A stretch of DNA of 64,000 nucleotides. Source: Siphonodentalium dalli. Taxonomy: Eukaryota > Mollusca > Scaphopoda > Gadilida > Siphonodentaliidae. Each line of letters opens with the position of its first letter. The stretch's first letter is position 1. The notes under the pieces were generated by a model, which was given only the letters and a program-made list of their open reading frames with translations, was not told the DNA's origin and did not search any database. A program made the position numbers and the translations under genes. Location of the stretch: assembly GCA_032622095.1 (NCBI GenBank), contig CP136066.1, positions 7,031,784-7,095,783 of the forward strand, written 5' to 3'. Positions 32,297 through 43,537 of this stretch are shown piece after piece.

Positions 32297-32570
32297 TTTT
32301 AATAAGATTTTGTAATAACATTTTTCCTTATAAAATTCAAACTATTTTTAGTGCGTATTTGACAACTATAAAATACATTATTTCGCTTCATCACTAACGG
32401 TCAAATCACGTTTTTACATAGCGCGAAATATACACTGAAATGCACTCAAAATATTTGTGAAGTAGGCAATTTTTATAATACCTATTAGATGATTAGAAAT
32501 CATCATGTTTGACCACTTATAAATCACCCATTTGATGAGTTTAATAACACATTTTTTTATACAAAATACT
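32297..32570. other. AT-rich intergenic gap in Polinton right arm
   Basis: The largest gap in the minus-strand block, 274 bp, AT rich. It may hold the promoter of the BIR-RING gene and downstream genes, and the polyadenylation region of the three upstream genes. No specific site could be assigned. Confidence 0.4.
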
Positions 32571-32795
32571 TTATTTAGTTAACCATTTCGACTTTAAAAC
32601 ATTATGTATAATTCCAGGAGGTTTTATGATAGACTGTGCCTCTCGTTCCACTCTAGGGTTTGAGTTATGAACAGTTGGTGGCTGTACTGGAGGTCCTATA
32701 GTGTTCAAACTTTGAATAGATGGTTGGTCACACTTTTTCAATAGTTCTTGATATTTTTCAAATGGTATGAGGATATTTTTATTGAAAACAGCCAT
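32571..32795 (-). CDS. Short conserved Polinton protein of 74 residues
   Basis: ATG start one base after the preceding gene's stop. It begins MAVFNKNILIPFEKYQELL and ends in a basic KPPGI...KSKWL segment, with a Pro/Asn-rich linker between. An IPxExYxxLL start followed by a PPG-basic end is, to my knowledge, a recurring pattern in short Polinton proteins of unknown function. Tight spacing supports co-expression with the neighbouring ATPase and small basic protein. Confidence 0.55.
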   Translation of the reverse strand: MAVFNKNILIPFEKYQELLKKCDQPSIQSLNTIGPPVQPPTVHNSNPRVEREAQSIIKPPGIIHNVLKSKWLTK

Positions 32796-32796
32796 T

Positions 32797-33108
32797 CTAG
32801 AGATCTCTCAAGGGTGCAATCCGTAGCAGTACTCTTATGGCTTCAGGATTTCTTTTCAAAATTAACTTTTTTCTTCGTACACCTAACGTGTTGTCTGTTA
32901 AATCTCTATAAACGTCCTTATACTGTGATATGGAATGTAGTTGAGATACTGTTAACACCCCTCTAATAATGTTTAGAGCTATTTCAACTACAGCTCGAAC
33001 TTGATCGTATGATGCAGAATCCAACAACACTTTCAGTTGAGTTTTTGAATCTGTTGAAACCAATAAAAACATATAGTCTAGATTTTGTTTGACTATGTTA
33101 CTAGCCAT
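32797..33108 (-). CDS. Small basic Polinton protein of 103 residues
   Basis: ATG start five bases after the ATPase stop. The core has a leucine-rich helix pair (QLKVLLDSASYDQVRAVVE then ALNIIRG) followed by a basic stretch RRKKLILKRN and a short hydrophobic end. The same helix-helix-basic arrangement is a common unknown in Polintons and adintovirus-like genomes. The basic charge suggests DNA binding or core packaging, but that is inference. Confidence 0.6.
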   Translation of the reverse strand: MASNIVKQNLDYMFLLVSTDSKTQLKVLLDSASYDQVRAVVEIALNIIRGVLTVSQLHSISQYKDVYRDLTDNTLGVRRKKLILKRNPEAIRVLLRIAPLRDL

Positions 33109-33113
33109 TGTCG

Positions 33114-33764
33114 TTATAAAGTTTGGTAAATAATAGGATACTGTCCTGGAAATATATTGGTTCTGACTCTGAATGATTCCTCAGCATTTGTGGTCAAATC
33201 AATAATTAAGTACCCATATTTTGGGGTCATTACTGAATCCTTATAAACTGCGGGTAGAAATTGTGTTTTTCCTGGAAATACTTGCTGACCCAAATAACGT
33301 ATTTGGGCTAAATCTCTAGGGCTTTTCATAAGCACCAAATACGAAGCATTTAACGCTATTGTCCTAGCCGATGAGCCTCTTTGGAATGAATTTTGCAATA
33401 TCAAAATTACACTTAATTTTTTATGATGTGCTGTCTGGGTAAATGCACATTCTATATCAGGATTGTTTAAAACCTTATGGGCCAAATCATCCAATATTAA
33501 TAGGGCTGGTTGACCATCAGCGAACTCTTCTAATTGTTGTGTGCTAGGCATTCCTTTGTGAAAACTTATGTTGGTTATAACTCGCTCCATTTCCTCAAAT
33601 AAATCTTGGTTGGCTGAATAGCAATACAAAATCTTTTCTGGTGGTTCATTGTTAATTTGAAGATGCAAATTTTGTAAAAATTTGAATACCCAATGCGTTT
33701 TCCCAGATTTTGTTGCCCCTGATATAATATATGTAGAATGGGGTTCAAATTGGATTAAATCCAT
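33114..33764 (-). CDS. Polinton FtsK/HerA-type packaging ATPase
   Basis: Intact, 216 residues from ATG. The Walker A motif GATKSGKT is at 16-23. Walker B, PALLILDDL, is at 86-94, with its acidic pair Asp92-Asp93. A sensor-like strand SVILILQNS lies at about 118-126. Family role: pumping the element's DNA into preformed capsids. It is the outermost gene of the minus-strand block, about 50 bases inside the right terminal inverted repeat, so its promoter is probably in that repeat. Confidence 0.9.
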   Translation of the reverse strand: MDLIQFEPHSTYIISGATKSGKTHWVFKFLQNLHLQINNEPPEKILYCYSANQDLFEEMERVITNISFHKGMPSTQQLEEFADGQPALLILDDLAHKVLNNPDIECAFTQTAHHKKLSVILILQNSFQRGSSARTIALNASYLVLMKSPRDLAQIRYLGQQVFPGKTQFLPAVYKDSVMTPKYGYLIIDLTTNAEESFRVRTNIFPGQYPIIYQTL

Positions 33765-33815
33765 GGTTATTTATACATAATACATTATATGTCCTTATAG
33801 ATAAACATATGGAGA

Positions 33816-34232
33816 ACGGTAAATAGATAGATGCTATGATACCCAATGTGTGTACCGTGTGAAATTAACATTATATATATATTCTTTATTTCCTACATTC
33901 ATTATGGATTTTACTAGAAAAAAAAATGTTCTAGAATTTTCCAGAAACAAAAAATTGTTCCAGATTGTTCCAGAACAATAAAAATGTTCCAGAACAAAAA
34001 AAATGTTCCAGAATTTTCCAGAAAAAAAAAAAGTTCCAGAAATTACGTGGGAAGGAAGGAGGAGCGATATATAATAATTAATAAGGGGGCGTTGCCATAC
34101 TATGGGGCCATAGACATATACACATACAAAGCATAGGAAAGGGGGCGTTGCCATACTATGGAGCCATAGACCTATAGGAAAAGGGGTCCCATACCATCTG
34201 CGCCCACAGTCACAAGCATGCTGCTGATGTCT
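33816..34232 (-). repeat. Polinton right terminal inverted repeat
   Basis: A 417-bp reverse complement of 14,599-15,016 with few differences, ending in GCTGCTGATGTCT. Only short indels in the A/T runs separate the two repeats. Immediately outside it reads GATTGC, which does not match the left flank. Confidence 0.93.
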
Positions 34233-34269
34233 GATTGCATGTAATCAGATACTTCCATGGTATCGCATT

Positions 34270-34680
34270 CCAGGTGTGTGTTCTGTGCATATGTGTGCTC
34301 CTCTTCATGCGAATGCATACTCGTGCTTTGTGTTCTGTGTATAGTTGTGTTCCGCTTCATGCGAATGCATACTCGTGTTCTGTGTATATGTTTGTTCCGC
34401 TTCATGCAAATGCATACTCGTGCTTTGTGATCTGTGTATAGGTGTGCGTGTTCTGTGTATAGGTGTGTTCCGCGTCATGCGAATGCATACTCGTGCTTTG
34501 TGATCTGTGTATAGGTATGTCCCTCTTCATGCGATGTGTGTGTTCTGTGTATATGTGTGTTCCACTTCATGTCGTGTGTGTTCTGTGTATAGGTGTGTTC
34601 TGTGTATAGGTGTGTTCTGAGTATAGGTTTGTCCCTCTTCATGCGAATGCATACTCCTGCTTTGTGATCTGATGCCGGAC
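34270..34680 (+). repeat. Minisatellite next to the Polinton
   Basis: Irregular units of about 60-70 bp combine GTGTTCTGTGTATAGGTGTG, TTCCGCTTCATGCGAATGC and ATACTCGTGCTTTGTG. Order and length vary, with shorter GTTCTGTGTATAGGT units near 34,580-34,620. Open frames on both strands here follow the repeat. Confidence 0.8.
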
Positions 34681-35730
34681 TTGAATTAACATTTCTAAAT
34701 AAGATGTATATTCCAAATTGTTATGTCGTTTTGGTCGACCCAGCGTGGATGGTTAATGACAGTCTCATGTATCATGGTCCTGACCAACTGAGCCACTGTT
34801 CACCACAAACAAGCCTTCAGTTTTATTCGTTAGTGATATATTTTAGGGCTAATTACAACCCCCTCCATGACGTCCAAATCCTGTTCAACGGTCACGAAAT
34901 TTGGCGTGTCTAATTTTATCGTAATCATGTAGACCATGAGAGAATAAAGCATATTAAGAGTTAACTGTAATCGAGAGATAACTCTATCACAATTGGTAAC
35001 GCTAACTGAGTGTTTATCCATCTGCTATAAAACTTGGAAAATCGCACTAATGTTGTCCATATATACTACCAAACACTTGCAGTGTTCAAAATATAAAACA
35101 CTACATTCACGATTTTCCATTTTTCCCTTTTACGAGTTTCGGTGGAATTTGCCAACAGCCTTGGCCCTCCCCAGGGCGTGCGCGCGCTCTCCGTTAGGCA
35201 GGTTGCTTTCATAGTAGAGCGGCGTACATATGGTATATTGCTCCTTGATAAGTCCGTTTGAATTTGGCGTCAAGAAGAGTGGGTTTGAATTTGAGTAATA
35301 TATATATTAGGCCTGGCAAATATGGACATAGGTGTCGCCTGGAGAGGGAATTTATGGGACCTACATTTTTGGTTAGCGTAAATACTAAACTTTCGGAATC
35401 CGTATGTTGGATTTGTCAGATAGCCGGACTTTTTTCTCTCTGGGTAGTTTTCTTGAGGCACCCGACGAAAAATTCGGTCATTTTTTAAATAAAGCCTACA
35501 TTTTAAACAGAGCATTTTCACACATTTTCAGAAGAAATATTCGTCCAATATTGATACATGAGGGTGGGGTGATAACCAGATTAGGGTAAAACATGTAACC
35601 ATTGAATCTCGGAACGACAGTCATGACGTCATGTGACGTTAAATAATTGTTATGTGAGACGAATATGACGATTCACGCAAAGCGTTGTCTTTCGTCGTTT
35701 CTTTTAAATCATAAAGTAAGACCGTTATGC
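34681..35730. other. No gene recognised
   Basis: Several open frames of 60-80 codons on both strands, none with family motifs or supporting splice signals. A GC-rich patch lies near 35,160-35,200. Confidence 0.4.
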
Positions 35731-35743
35731 CACATTGTTTTAT

Positions 35744-37859
35744 TGTTTGTTTGTTTGGTTAGGGTTTTACGTCGTTTTAGCCGTTAGGCCACATCACTAC
35801 TGAGAAAACGGAATCAGGATCAAGCGAAGCAACTGTGTATAGACGTAACCAGTGAATTAGACTAAAACGTAACAAAATATATATAGATAAAAACACCCAA
35901 GTAAGAGCGGGAGTGCTCGATTTGGGATCAGAACCATTTCGAAACTGACCATTGTGCAAACACATATAAAACAGAATATCAATACACATAGCAAGACTGT
36001 TCAGAAAACAGCAAACGTAAAACCTGCATGAAATGTTGTCATCAAATATAAATACTGTATTAATATTTTCGGATATTAAAATATTTCCAGTAGTCGAGTA
36101 AGTTGTTATACTCGCTCCTGTGAAGACTCATCAGATATTTATGATATCTGATGAATCTGGCATGAGTCTTAATGAGTTCATCAAGTTGACAATCAGGAGG
36201 CTCGAACAACCGTATGTAATACCTCACCCATGACCAAGCATTTTTCCAAAATCCAATGGTGTACTTATTCAAGGATTGGTGCTTCTCGCAACACATTGTT
36301 TCAAACTTTGAATGTTCAAAGTCCAACCTCTGCCTCTGGGAGTCAAAAGACTTGACAGACTTTGGAGAGTTTTGTTTTGGAACAACTGGATAGGCATCCG
36401 TAGTTGATTTCGGAGCAGACGTAGAAACTGCAGGCGCTGTATACATTGCCTGTGAGACAGGTTCAGGAACAGCAGAACTATAATCCTCCTAATCTTGTGT
36501 TGCTAATGATATACCGACGCATCTTGTTTGATTCTCTGTCTGAGTGCTGGCATTTTTCTTAGAAACGGCAACCGAGTAGGTGACGTGAGAAATTGTTGGT
36601 CGGGCACCAACCAATTTCTTAGCATCCATGTACGATAAATGTTGCTCAGCCTTACATCTTTGGATCTTGAATTCGTAGTCCCAGATGGGACACGAACGAT
36701 CCATTACAGCGTGTGAACCTTGACAGTTCGAACATTTTTTAGGATTTGTACAATCCTTAAAATCATGACCAGAAACAGAGCAGCGTGCACAAATGGTTTC
36801 TTTTTACTCTTACAATGTTCCTGGCCATGGCCATAGCCCTGGCATTTAAAACATCGTAATGGATTCGGAACGTACGTACTGATATCGATCTTCATATACC
36901 CAACCTTCAATGTCGGCGGGTGGCCACACCGATTGAAGGTCAGGAGATAACTATTCAGAGGAACTCGAATACCATCAACAGTTTTTGTAAATCGACGGAC
37001 ATCCGTAACTCCCTGTGGTGCCAACTCCGCCAATATATCTGATTCCGAAGAATCAGCTATATCGCGGGTACCGCAACACAGCTCGGCTACTATTTAATGA
37101 CTTGTAAGGAGTAACCAATACTGGTGTATCAAGAGAGAGCCACCCATTGTCCCAGTCCTAATTGGTTTGACAGATTTCAATTGACCAGCAATGCTTTGTA
37201 GCGTTTTATCGATAACAAAGATAGAAGGTCGTGTCACATCTGGGTCGAAACCAAGAACCAAGTACTGTGGGAATACCACAGCATCATTGGAACTTGGCGA
37301 GTCATCATTCTTACGCGCAAGACGTTGTTTTTTTGTTTGAGTTGCCATACAAAAAGCAAAATATCGACAACTAGCCCAGCAGCCGCCGTGGACTACCCTT
37401 CAAATTCTGGTCGGGCCGAAGACTGGTACATACCTGAAGCGGTGACCCGTTTAGCCACTGCATATAGCAGCCTCCCTGTACATCCCCGCATTGAGAGAAG
37501 CGTGAACAATACAGGGTTCAACATTCAACAATCATCAGAAGAACACAAAGAGGCAGGACAAAACTGAAAACCACACTTCAAACATCAGACGAGCAATACA
37601 ACATATAACAAAATGAATCTGAAACACTGTGGAGAGGCGTGACTAGCCGATTGATTGATGTCTTGAAGAGATGTAGGACCAAAGATGACCATGAGCTAAG
37701 TCGCATACGCAGGTCGATGCTTCACGTGATACAACCGCCCTAGTACCTCCAGGACTCATACACCACACCTCACGGGATGCACCCCACGGCAAACAGGGTG
37801 CCACATTAGGGGATTTTTACCCCTCGCAGTGGGCCTATTCTACCCCGGGCCCACACGGG
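35744..37859 (-). mobile_element. Complete ORF1-only LINE with 13-bp TSD
   Basis: The element is bounded by identical 13-base repeats, CACATTGTTTTAT, at 35,731-35,743 and 37,860-37,872. On the minus strand it starts CCCGTGTGGGCCCGGGG and ends in CGACGTAAAACCCTAACC plus CAAA repeats. The 2,116 bp hold only a decayed ORF1 with zinc knuckle; there is no endonuclease or reverse transcriptase. Both ends are present, so it was inserted in this short form rather than truncated at the 5' end, and it must have used the enzymes of a related LINE. Confidence 0.8.
36060..37348 (-). pseudogene. LINE ORF1 (zinc-knuckle RNA-binding protein), decayed
   Basis: The frame starts at ATG 37,348 with a basic KKQRLARKN segment and FPQYLVLGF, then breaks. 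It resumes in other frames with GVTDVRRF, IPNPLRCFKC-like words and a knuckle RCFKCQGYGHGQEHC (about 36,830-36,875). It shifts again to a segment starting MDRSCPIWDYEFKIQRCK (36,704) and ends with an acidic, aromatic tail to 36,060. This pattern is that of gag-like ORF1 proteins of Jockey/I-type LINEs, which coat element RNA. At least three frame changes make it non-functional. Confidence 0.7.
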
Positions 37860-37872
37860 CACATTGTTTTAT

Positions 37873-38317
37873 ACCTTGAGAAACTACTGCGAATTGGCCA
37901 TATTGTGATATATAACTTATCGCTGCAGGTCGCATTATTTTTTATCAGAGGCAAAAAAATCAACCCTCCCCTAAAGTTAAGATGCGCCATGATGTGGTAT
38001 AAGGCACACATAACTCACGATTACAAGCCAATAGGCTTAATTAACACGACGACCGTTTCTGTCTACAAATTCGAACGTTAACGTAGAAACAATATATAAT
38101 GTACCCCCAAACCCGAAATTTTAATAAATTTTTGAATTTTTCCCCCAAAAAATGATATTAAACCCGTTTTTTTATTTTCTGGTAGGCAAATAAAGAAAAT
38201 AATTAGTAAGGGTGGAGATAATTGGTGTATACGGCAATTTGATTCCGCCTTGGATTAAAAAATGACACGTTAACCTAAAATGGCTGCCAATATGGCAGCC
38301 GCAATATAGGTGGAAAT
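37873..38317. other. No gene recognised
   Basis: AT-rich DNA. Near 38,280-38,303 is a short inverted word pair, ATGGCTGCCA / TATGGCAGCC, of the kind that recurs around 38.6, 41.1-41.3 and 17.4 kb. Confidence 0.4.
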
Positions 38318-38490
38318 TGTGAATTATGTAAGAACGCACAATTACTTGCTTAAATGGTTTACCTTACAAAGCGGTCGTTGATGAACTGCCAAACTATAGT
38401 TTTAGGTATATATCCCGATCTACAAACTTGAACCATAAAGTGAAATTATTACACAATGCACCTCCTGGCACAAAATTTTGATAAAATTTA
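38318..38490 (+). repeat. Dispersed repeat, inverted partner at 41.6-41.76 kb
   Basis: Reverse complement of about 41,585-41,757: shared words include GTAAGAACGCAC, AACTATAGTTTTA / TAAAACTATAG, ATCCCGATC and GCACCTCCTGG. The two copies are diverged and 3.1 kb apart. They could be ends of a large element or two insertions in opposite directions. Confidence 0.65.
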
Positions 38491-39003
38491 GGCATTTTTC
38501 TCCACAAAAAAAAACCTAAAGCCATTTTTGGCATCTTTTTGGAAGCCACACAACGCAGATTGTAGCGTAGCGGAGTTGTATTGTGTGTACGATAATTCAA
38601 TGTCGTTTTTGGATTACAAAATGACTCACTAACCCCTAGATGGCTTCCAATACGGTGGTCAGAATAAATGAAGAATTTCACTTTTATCGCCGTCATTGCC
38701 GCCATCTAATGTCTCACACAACCCAAAGTATTATATTCATGGTACTCCGGGACATCATAAGCGCAATTCTATTTAAAATTGCTACCCGAATGGTGCCCAT
38801 TATTGACGAATCTTGCATTCATGTGCATTCGTGCTCAATTTAACCCTTGAAATAGGTGGCAATTTGAGCGAAGTGAACAGATGGAAAGGATTTTTTAAAA
38901 CGAAGAACCGAGTAACAGTAATACATTGAATGCCTGATTGTTATTTATGCCAGTCACCTCTGACATAATCAATATGAAATTACTTAAACCCGAGAATAGA
39001 AGG

Positions 39004-39514
39004 TCAATCTTTCTCAATGAATATTATTCCAAGTGTTACCAAATATGATGGTACATATGCGGTGGATACCATTATCGAAGTCTGGGCTAGACGAGGTTGA
39101 TGCGGGTTCACAACCCGACTTGATTGGGCGAAAATTGGGACCGATTTCAAAGCTAGATGTGAGACAAGGAACATCTCATTGTGCCATCCGATAAATACAT
39201 GACCACTTCGATAAGAACTGATCATTTGTTCGCACTCACTGAAGCAACCACATTTGAAGCAATTCTTTTGAGTCTGAGTCAGTGCCTCCAATAATCTGTT
39301 ATATATATACAAATCGCAATGGCTGTACAATGTACAATAGCTTCGACCCACTGAAGACGGCTGTGCTGAAAAAGAGTGAATTGTTCCAGATCCTAAATCA
39401 CTATCGCCGCTTTCATTGACTAGTGTCCAATAACGCAAAGATGAGATTCGAAAAAGATAGCGCTCGTCGTATAAAATAAGTTCAAATTTTGCATCTTCCG
39501 AAAAATTATCTGAT
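39004..39514 (-). CDS. Candidate exon, Cys-rich, unrecognised
   Basis: Minus-strand open stretch of about 170 codons ending at a stop (39,004). It follows an acceptor-like TTTATCACTGATCAG with a branch-like TGACTAAT about 20 bases before it. The product has ILYDERYLFRI near its start and a CFKCGCFSEC cluster in the middle. No family is assigned. It may be a terminal exon of a host gene or chance. Confidence 0.28.
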
Positions 39515-41584
39515 CAGTGATAAACATAATATTAGTCATGTCCAGAATGAGAATCCCTCCTGTGTTTCTAACTTGATTATGCAGTTTCTGTTGAACAGGA
39601 TCGCCACGAAGGACAGCTTTCTTTGCAATATATGAACGCGATAACCTTCAAAATATCAAATGTTGTTTCTAACTTGGTGGAAAAGTAAACTTGTCTACGT
39701 TATGTTACATCTGAACTGGTCATATTCAGACCAGGAGACCTGCTGATGTTGCAAGTACCGTTGGTGTTTAAAACGTAAAACCCATGTCATTAATGTTCCA
39801 ATCGGGCTGTATTTAATATTCGTATTTACAGGCAACTCCGGCGGAAAACAATTTGGCGAATATTTCCTCGTCCCCATATCGTCCCGATTTTACAAAGACA
39901 TATGCATGTATTGTACACACGCTGTTCAGTAGATACTAAACTACGGCTATCGTCTCCAGTTACTGATTTCACTCAGCAAAATGGGAGTTGTTATGGATGA
40001 GTTATCGTAGATCAGATTCTGGTCTGCACAGAAGTTGTTGCTCTTTCTGAGATGCAGCGACAAATTACACCAAGACTCGTGATCTCATTTTGTTTTACCC
40101 ATTCGTACATCAAGACTAACACAATATAATTTCAGGATACGCATGCACTATATACACACGATCTACTCAAATCGCGCATAATGTGTATACACACGGTCTC
40201 CTCAAATCGCGCATGTGTTAACTATAGATACATTTGATTTAAACTGCAGAACATATGGCGTTAGATATTACATGTGGGTGGAATTATAATGCTTTAATCA
40301 TGAACGGCCATAATCAAAATATGGTATGTTTTCAGACAGCAGATCCCTAACCGCATTATCTTTGAACTTATCTAGAAGGTTATTATACGTTGCCTGGTAT
40401 ATCAACCTGTGTATGGCATGTATACAAATCATTGATGTTGTCGTCCTTTTCATTTGGTGTCATAATGAGCTAAGACATACACTGGGATACCAAAAAGTCC
40501 AAAATGTAACAGTTTACATGATAAAACTCCATGCCAATAATCCGATCTATATCCTGATTTCTGAATGTACAGCCTTCCAGAAGTAATCCTACCTACTCAT
40601 CAGCATATCAAGATATGGGCAATGGGACTGTTCATCTAGAATTGGATAACTGTCCATATTTGGGATACCTCTCCAACAAGCAATTTTTCATTCACTTCTA
40701 GAAATCACGAGTGCACATGGGTTGACACGAGACTCCAGTGCCGTACTATACAACTTATCTACTGCTAGTACAAGCAAATACCCCCACCTGTTAAGCAGCT
40801 GACAAACTACAAGAGGAAAATCAACCAGGTTTCCATCTCCTTGTGTGCGAAATATGTGTCATGGAAAATAAGCTAGTAAATGTTTGAATAAAAAATTCAA
40901 CGAGTCTATTGCATGGTGATGAAACTGAACGAACCTGTATGATGTGACGGTTTGATAATTTGCTGGATATAGTCCAGGAGAAATTGGTCGACCTCTGCAC
41001 CCTCCTGGACTTAACTTCACCCCACTAATTTTCTTCCATAAGGTCTCCTCTAATTTTTTTCACTTGTTAACAAGAAAAAAAAAGTGGCCGCAGAGACTCC
41101 AGACATGATGGCGTCCATCATGGCGGCCATTGTTTTTAAATGCACCAGGTCTCTTTGATCGCCATTATAGTAAAGATGATAGCACATGCGGTCCTGCTTT
41201 CTGCTCGATTCGTTATGCTAATATACAACCCTTACAAATTAGCCAAAAATCCGACACCAGAATCCAATATGGCGGCCAAGATGGCCGCCGAAATGTGAAC
41301 ATTTGCTATTTTTCTGTCATGTTACCACCTTTCGTTTGTCTCTGTGGGAAAATGTTAGAATTTTTGCGCCATGTTATACATTTATCATATAGAGGAGTCA
41401 TTGGCGAACACATGGGGACCATAATATGCATTCATTGCGAAATATTTTTGTCCGATATCACGTTTTCCCCAAATGCCGTTATCATAGGTACAAATTATAT
41501 CCACACAACCAACATTAATGTCTTTATGCATTTCGAGAAGATGACAAAATAGGTTTTCGATTAGTTTTGTACTAAACTAATTAA
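39515..41584. other. No gene recognised
   Basis: Unique-looking DNA. A short direct repeat lies near 40,148-40,210 (ATACACACGATCTACTCAAATCGCGCAT / ATACACACGGTCTCCTCAAATCGCGCAT, each written here only as an aligned pair of words). Near 41,108-41,300 are the inverted words ATGGCGGCC and GGCCGCC, which also occur close to the dispersed repeat. Confidence 0.4.
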
Positions 41585-41757
41585 ATATTTAATAAAAAAT
41601 CGGGACCAGGAGGTGCTTTGTGTACCGGTTTCACTTAAATCTTATGGTCGATGGATCGGGATATATATATTACATAAAACTATAGCAGTTTATCAACAGC
41701 CGTTTTGTTAGTTAAGTCATTTTGGCAAGTAATCGTGCGTTCTTACAAATTTCACAA
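41585..41757 (-). repeat. Dispersed repeat, inverted copy of 38.3 kb
   Basis: The partner of 38,318-38,490. Its outer end stops within eight bases of a CACTG terminus at 41,765, where homology to the first copy ceases. This suggests another element inserted there. Confidence 0.65.
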
Positions 41758-41764
41758 TCCCCAC

Positions 41765-42045
41765 ACTGTAAAAATAGGTGTTTAGGATCCGAACACAATC
41801 TTAAACGCGATACCGTTACAGTTTTCACACGCGTCAACGCATTTATTTTCGAAATGGAATGTTTATTATCTAAACGTCACGTTTTTAATGAATAAATGTC
41901 AAATATGTTTAGAAAATAAACTAATGTGTTTAAGGAATAAACACATAGTGTTAACATGGCGTTTAGTTTCTAAACATATTGATGTGTTTATTACCTAAAC
42001 ACCACGTTTGTGTCATTAAACACATATAATGTGTAGAGTAATACA
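41765..42045 (+). mobile_element. Possible CACTA-like end with GTGTTTA clusters
   Basis: It starts CACTGTAAAAATAG and contains about ten scattered copies of GTGTTTA or TAAACAC in both orientations. CACTA (EnSpm) elements typically have CACT(A/G) ends and subterminal short-motif clusters. No second end was identified. Confidence 0.4.
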
Positions 42046-42585
42046 TACATACTAAACATATCCATCTTACCTATGGGGGGGGGGAGACAGAATATAATCA
42101 AACTATAGTGACCCCAACCAAATTGCCAAGGTAATACTCGGAGAGGCCGCGACCTATGAGTTATGTAATACTAGCCACAAAGGAAAGAAGGTCTTATGTA
42201 ACAATTCCAGTTCACCCATCGGTCAGTACAGACAAAGGAAGATACTAATGGCGCTATAGGTCATTAGCGTATATATAAACCAAACATTAATCTACTCTTT
42301 AATTAGTCCTGGCTCTTTAGACATACCTGACATCTGCCAACATGGCGTCGCTAATTAATAAGCGACGCTTTCGGTCGTTCTATGACATCTATGATTGATT
42401 CACAATTATGTATCATTTACCATCACATGCTGCTTACTACATGATGTTACAGATGAATAAAATTTATACAGAGAACAGTCTTATTCCTTCACATAGATGA
42501 AATGGTACCGTGATGCAGTTCTGCTAATCACGACACAACGAAGTCCTAACGATCACAGCCAAACAAAGAAGAGAAGCATGTATAA

Positions 42586-42925
42586 ATTACTACAGAAGAT
42601 TGCAGCCAAAACAAAGAAAAACTTTATAAATTGCTACAGAAGATTGCAGCCAAAACAAAGAAAAACTTTATAAATTGCTAAAGAAGATCGCAGCCAAGAC
42701 AAAGAAAACTTTATAAATTGCTAAAGAAGATTGCAGCCAAAACAAAGAAAAACTTTATAAATTGCCACACAAGATTGCAGCCAAAACAAAGAAAAACTTT
42801 ACAATTGCTAAAGAAGATCGCAGCCAAGACAAAGAAAACTTTATAAATTGCTAAAGAAGATCGCAGCCAAGACAAAGAGAAACTTTATAAATTGCTTATG
42901 AAGATCGCAGCCAAAAGAAGATAAA
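42586..42925 (+). repeat. 44-bp minisatellite, about eight copies
   Basis: Unit AGAAGATTGCAGCCAAAACA then AAGAAAAACTTTATAAATTG and CTAC, with variants GATCGCAGCCAAGAC. The short A-rich units vary by one or two bases in length. Confidence 0.88.
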
Positions 42926-43537
42926 ATAGACGAAAAAGAAGAAGAAAAGACGACATTACCCAAGACAAGAACAAAATAGACAATTTGAACTCGACAGTTG
43001 TGACAGTTTATTCATAGGATTTGGTGAGTCAGACTTTTTCATTTTTGCCAGATGTGTGTTTTCACACCTTGTTAGAGGCTTGATAAGTATTAACACCCAA
43101 TTGCACCTTAAATTTTCGCGTCGTATGGCCTTGCCCCCAAACAATTTTCAAATCAGACAGCGATCATATTTTGATTGGAAATTTATAAGAGAGAAGCAGT
43201 CACACATATAAAGCGTATGAGGATAAGTGTTTATCAATATTGTTTTTGCGCTTAATAAGCTTAAATCGGCAACTAAACCATCTAATTCGGCGGTCCAGCT
43301 AAATCCATTTTATCGAGGCTAAACCTGATATGACGAATCCGTCTTTTCTTCATCGCGGTTTCGAATTGATGAATCTCAGATTATTGACTGACAGTCGTAA
43401 CTGACCAATCGCGTTACAGCAAACGAAGTTAAAGGACGTCGCCTTCCCAAACAAAACAAACCTCTCGACGATGCATTTACTCTCATTTTAAAACGCTGTT
43501 TAACACGATAACAAAACTTCTTTCCCAGATTTTAAAG

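Larger units (their letters stand above)
14599..34232. mobile_element. Maverick/Polinton element, defective mosaic
   Basis: Terminal inverted repeats of 418 and 417 bp bound 19.6 kb, with AG...CT ends as usual for Polintons. Inside are the family's marker genes: protein-primed type DNA polymerase B remnants (plus strand, left), and FtsK/HerA-like ATPase, retroviral-type integrase, penton and major capsid genes (minus strand, right). Both gene blocks read inward from the ends. No adenovirus-type cysteine protease was found. Polymerase, integrase and capsid frames are broken, and the 17.0-28.4 kb centre is unrelated repeat DNA, so this copy cannot act alone. The expected 6-bp target duplication is absent (TCTACT left, GATTGC right), which suggests a rearrangement or end-to-end recombination after insertion. 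Confidence 0.92.

Noticed and set aside
39100-39300. DEG/ENaC channel extracellular domain for the Cys-rich exon
   Set aside because: Only a C-x2-C-x-C-x3-C cluster is similar; order and spacing of other Cys and membrane segments do not fit.
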